From assembly GCA_026992705.1 (NCBI GenBank), contig JALWYT010000205.1:1-16137 (forward strand): a DNA stretch of 16,137 bases, read 5' to 3'. A model generated the notes under the pieces. That model did not search any database. It was not told the origin of the DNA and saw nothing but the letters and a program-made list of their open reading frames with translations. A program made the position numbers and the translations under genes. This DNA comes from Thiotrichaceae bacterium. Lineage in GTDB: Bacteria > Pseudomonadota > Gammaproteobacteria > Thiotrichales > Thiotrichaceae. Shown in pieces: positions 13,739 through 16,137 of this stretch (positions are counted from its first letter, which is position 1; every line of letters starts with the position of its first letter).

Positions 13739-14353
13739 CTACCGAGCATTTAATACTTCATCAATCAATCCGTATTTTTTGGCTTCATCGGCAGTCATAA
13801 AGTTATCGCGATCAGTATCTTTTTCAATTTGCTCAATGGGCTGCCCTGTGTGTTTTGCCAAAACATTGTTGAGTTCAGCACGGGTTTTCAAAATTTCTTG
13901 TGCATGGATTTCAATATCTGTCGCTTGACCTTGGAAGCCGCCAAGTGGTTGGTGAATCATAACGCGAGAATGCTGTAGACTATGTCGCTTACCGGCTGTA
14001 CCACCTGCAAGTAATACTGCTCCCATGCTTGCAGCTTGCCCAATACATAATGTATTCACATCAGGCTTAATAAACTGCATCGTATCATAAATAGCCATAC
14101 CCGCTGTTACCACTCCACCGGGTGAATTGATATAAAGATGAATATCCTTATCTGGGTTTTCGGACTCTAGGAAAAGTAATTGGGCAACAATTAAATTTGC
14201 CATGTGGTCTTCGACTTGCCCGACACAGAAAATAACCCGTTCTTTTAATAAGCGAGAATAAATGTCATAAGAACGCTCACCTCTGGATGTTTGCTCAACA
14301 ACCATAGGGATAAGGGCGGAAAGGGTATTATCAATTCTTTTATCTTGTAACAT
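13739..14353 (-). CDS. clpP: ClpP, serine peptidase subunit of Clp proteases
   Basis: Forms the double-heptamer proteolytic chamber served by ClpX (and by ClpA, which is not in this window). The 204 residues include the catalytic triad Ser109 (GQAASMGA), His134 (RVMIHQPLGG) and Asp183 (DTDRDNF), at the same spacing as E. coli Ser111/His136/Asp185 of the precursor. The stretch PMVVEQTSRGERSYDIYSRL (16-35) is the usual N-terminal region around the propeptide and axial loop. The ATG at 14353 is preceded by AAGAGAG at about 6 nt. The gene starts 78 nt after tig, with no strong terminator between, so tig-clpP may be cotranscribed. Transcription should end at the hairpin at 13686-13710. Confidence 0.97.
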   Translation of the reverse strand: MLQDKRIDNTLSALIPMVVEQTSRGERSYDIYSRLLKERVIFCVGQVEDHMANLIVAQLLFLESENPDKDIHLYINSPGGVVTAGMAIYDTMQFIKPDVNTLCIGQAASMGAVLLAGGTAGKRHSLQHSRVMIHQPLGGFQGQATDIEIHAQEILKTRAELNNVLAKHTGQPIEQIEKDTDRDNFMTADEAKKYGLIDEVLNAR

Positions 14354-14431
14354 TGTATTCTCTCTTATTATTTCCTAGCGATTTCTACAAGCTAGCTTAA
14401 CGATAATATATTAACTAGATTTATCTTTAGT

Positions 14432-15760
14432 CTATTCTGGTTGCTTAACATTATCAGAAGACTTTATATCTTGAGCGTTTCGATTCATAACAGAATCAAA
14501 ATTACTCACTTTTTCCTCAACAGTAACTTGTTCCAATGCCCAGTCAATAATAGCATCTTCCATAACAGCTGCTTCAATAGTTTGCATGGCTTGTTGATTA
14601 TTGCGGTAATAGTCAATCAGTGCATTAGGATCTTCATAGGTACTAGCAAGCTCTTTTAGTTTTGTATCCACTTTTATAGGGTCTTTTTTAATATCATTTT
14701 GACGAATAATCTCGCCAACGATTAAACCTAACTTTACACGCCGTTCTGCCTGATCTTTTAATAACTCATCAGGAATTGATGACATATCATTACCAGTATT
14801 TTGTGTCATTTCTTGGTGCATATGCTTGATTTCATCAGTGACCAAAGCAGCTGGAATATCAAACTCATGCAAATCCGCCAAATGATCCATTACTTGTGTT
14901 TTAATATTTGCTGTAATTTTATTCTTTAATTCACGCTCCATATTTTCCGCAATATTTTTACGGAAAGATTCAACCGTGCCATCTTCAACACCAAAACGCT
15001 TGATAAACTCTTCATCAATTTCGGGTATTTTAGGCTCTTGGACTTTTTTTACAGTTAAAGCAAATTGAGCTGTTTTACCTTTTAATTCTTCAGATTGATA
15101 ATCTTCTGGGAAATTGACATCAGCCGTTTTTTCATCACCTGCTTTCATGCCAACTAAAGCTGCCTCAAAATCAGGTAGCATTCTATTTGCACCTAATTCG
15201 ACTTGAAAATCTTTTGCTTTGCCAGCCTCAAAAGCTTTACTATCAATCGTACCGTCAAAATCAACTGTAACTAAATCACCCTCTTGTGCAGCACGATCAA
15301 CATCTACCCATTCTTTTTGTTGATTACGCAAGGTTTCAATCATTTTATCAATATCAGCATCGGTAACTTCAGCCACCTGCTTTGTCACGGTTTTTCCTTC
15401 TAATGAAGCAATTTTAATTTCAGGGTAAATATCAAAAGTTGCTGAATATTCTAGGTCTTTTCCATATTCAATTGTTTTAGCTTCAATCTCAGGAAAACCA
15501 ACTACACGAAGGTCTTCTTGTTTAGCAGCATCAAAAAATGATGATTGAATCATTGTGCTGGCTACATCTTGATAAACACCCACACCATGCATTTTTTTAA
15601 CCACACTTAATGGAACTCTACCAGGACGGAAGCCATCTAAGCGAACTTTGCTACGCATCTCTTTTAGACGTTTATCAACTTCTTGATCAATATTTTCAGA
15701 TGGCACCGTTATTGTCATTTTTCTTTGGATGCTACCAGTGGCTTCAACGGAAACTTGCAT
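14432..15760 (-). CDS. tig: Trigger factor, ribosome-bound chaperone
   Basis: First chaperone to meet nascent chains at the ribosomal exit tunnel, binding ribosomal protein L23. At 442 residues it is close to E. coli (432). The ribosome-binding signature GFRPGRVP sits at residues 43-50, exactly as in E. coli. The FKBP-like isomerase domain spans about 158-242 (GDLVTVDFDGTID near its start, LKGKTAQFALTVKKV at its end). The C-terminal helical arms follow, interrupted as usual, and the last 25 residues are a polar tail. The ATG at 15760 has GAGG 8 nt upstream. It sits 83 nt after tRNA-Leu; a 7-bp inverted repeat lies in this leader. No clear sigma-70 promoter was found. Confidence 0.96.
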   Translation of the reverse strand: MQVSVEATGSIQRKMTITVPSENIDQEVDKRLKEMRSKVRLDGFRPGRVPLSVVKKMHGVGVYQDVASTMIQSSFFDAAKQEDLRVVGFPEIEAKTIEYGKDLEYSATFDIYPEIKIASLEGKTVTKQVAEVTDADIDKMIETLRNQQKEWVDVDRAAQEGDLVTVDFDGTIDSKAFEAGKAKDFQVELGANRMLPDFEAALVGMKAGDEKTADVNFPEDYQSEELKGKTAQFALTVKKVQEPKIPEIDEEFIKRFGVEDGTVESFRKNIAENMERELKNKITANIKTQVMDHLADLHEFDIPAALVTDEIKHMHQEMTQNTGNDMSSIPDELLKDQAERRVKLGLIVGEIIRQNDIKKDPIKVDTKLKELASTYEDPNALIDYYRNNQQAMQTIEAAVMEDAIIDWALEQVTVEEKVSNFDSVMNRNAQDIKSSDNVKQPE

Positions 15761-15787
15761 GAAACAAACCTCAATATACTATGTAAT

Positions 15788-15811
15788 ATTACGCTCATTC
15801 TTTGGCGTAAT
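15788..15811. repeat. Inverted repeat in the tig upstream region
   Basis: ATTACGC (15788-15794) and GCGTAAT (15805-15811) are perfect inverse copies with a 10-nt loop, about 30-50 nt before the tig ATG. It is not followed by a T-run in the minus direction. It could be an operator or an RNA hairpin in the tig leader. Confidence 0.4.
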
Positions 15812-15843
15812 TTGTCTAATTCAAAATAGGGGGATGAAAAAAA

Positions 15844-15928
15844 TGGTGCGAAAGGAGAGACTCGAACTCTCACGCCTTGCGGCACTGGAACCTAAATCCA
15901 GCGTGTCTACCAATTTCACCACTTTCGC
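15844..15928 (-). tRNA. tRNA-Leu(UAG)
   Basis: Class II tRNA of 85 nt with acceptor GCGAAAG paired to CTTTCGC, discriminator A and an encoded CCA (15846-15844). The anticodon TAG (15894-15892) is in the loop TTTAGGT. The long variable arm GTGCCGCAAGGCGT is the mark of leucine tRNAs. It is followed at once by seven T residues. It closely resembles E. coli leuW. Confidence 0.97.
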
Positions 15929-15963
15929 ACATGGTTATAAACTCTCATTTAAAGAGAGCGGGG

Positions 15964-15991
15964 ATTATACACAGAAAAAAACTAATGTATA
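15964..15991 (-). promoter_or_regulatory. Promoter of tRNA-Leu (and possibly tig)
   Basis: TATACA (15991-15986) and a perfect TATAAT (15969-15964) are 16 nt apart. The -10 is followed by the G+C-rich discriminator CCCCGC, which is typical of stable-RNA promoters under stringent control. The predicted start near 15957 is about 29 nt before the tRNA, and the leader contains a CTCTC/GAGAG hairpin at 15942-15958. Confidence 0.65.
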
Positions 15992-16069
15992 ACCCAAAGT
16001 GCAATTATGATAATCGCACAGAGGAGATTTTTTGATAATTCACATAATTTTCATGCAAATTAATAAATT

Positions 16070-16137
16070 TGGGGTGGATGATGGGACTTGAACCCACGAC
16101 GACTGGAATCACAATCCAGGGCTCTACCAACTGAGCT
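16070..16137 (-). tRNA. tRNA-His(GUG), partial at the right edge
   Basis: 68 nt are visible, from A9 to the encoded CCA (16072-16070). The anticodon GTG (16112-16110) lies in the loop TTGTGAT closed by CTGGA/TCCAG. The residue before CCA is C73, which pairs with the extra G-1 that defines histidine tRNAs. The first nine bases (G-1 to position 8) lie beyond the window. Confidence 0.93.

Noticed and set aside
14375..14395. CTAGC/GCTAG hairpin in the clpP leader
   Set aside because: The 5-bp stem with 11-nt loop is within what chance gives in A+T-rich DNA, and no tail or motif is attached.
15815..15850. CCCCCTATTT after tRNA-Leu as a sigma-32 -10 for tig
   Set aside because: No TTGAAA-like -35 lies at the right distance; the upstream sequence is the fixed 3' end of the tRNA gene.
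15729..15992. An 87-codon plus-strand frame containing RKERLELSRLAALEPKSS
   Set aside because: It lies antisense to tRNA-Leu and the tig start; the peptide is the usual false product of an antisense tRNA-Leu.
1..16137. Mobile elements, CRISPR arrays, toxin-antitoxin or defence genes
   Set aside because: No transposase, integrase, direct-repeat array or such gene pair is visible. Despite the tRNA genes, no attachment-site duplication or integrated island is seen.

Overview
The window is a chromosomal housekeeping region from an A+T-rich gammaproteobacterium. The assignment rests on three things. The gene order tig-clpP-clpX-lon-hupB-ppiD and the pair pcnB-folK-panB are classic gammaproteobacterial arrangements. 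The tRNAs encode their own CCA ends. The proteins match the Escherichia coli families closely, motif by motif. I cannot name the genus. Every supported gene lies on the minus strand, so transcription runs from high to low coordinates. Nothing in the window looks phage-like, plasmid-like or transposon-like, and there is no CRISPR array.

Read in the direction of transcription, the window opens with a tRNA pair: tRNA-His (cut by the right edge) and tRNA-Leu(UAG), with a good promoter before tRNA-Leu. Then comes a protein-quality-control block: trigger factor (tig), the ClpP peptidase, the ClpX unfoldase, the Lon protease, the nucleoid protein HU (hupB) and the periplasmic folding factor PpiD. 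The sequence suggests these genes are not one operon. A perfect 10-bp-stem terminator separates clpP from clpX. A GC-rich hairpin follows clpX and a heat-shock-type (sigma-32) promoter precedes lon. A 517-bp gap with terminator-like hairpins and two sigma-70-type promoter candidates separates lon from hupB. Between hupB and ppiD lie tRNA-Val(UAC) and two identical tRNA-Asp(GUC) genes, with an intrinsic terminator between the two tRNA-Asp copies.

Downstream of ppiD come mtaB (tRNA ms2t6A methylthiotransferase) and, 4 nt later, an unrecognised small lipoprotein. The next unit is pcnB (poly(A) polymerase), folK and panB, with overlapping reading frames, followed closely by slt (soluble lytic transglycosylase), which runs off the left edge. 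panC is not next to panB.

No previously undescribed system of the kind hoped for is evident. The points most worth a second look are regulatory: the layered leader of pcnB, the heat-shock promoter of lon, the lon-hupB gap, the clpP/clpX split, and the lipoprotein tied to mtaB.
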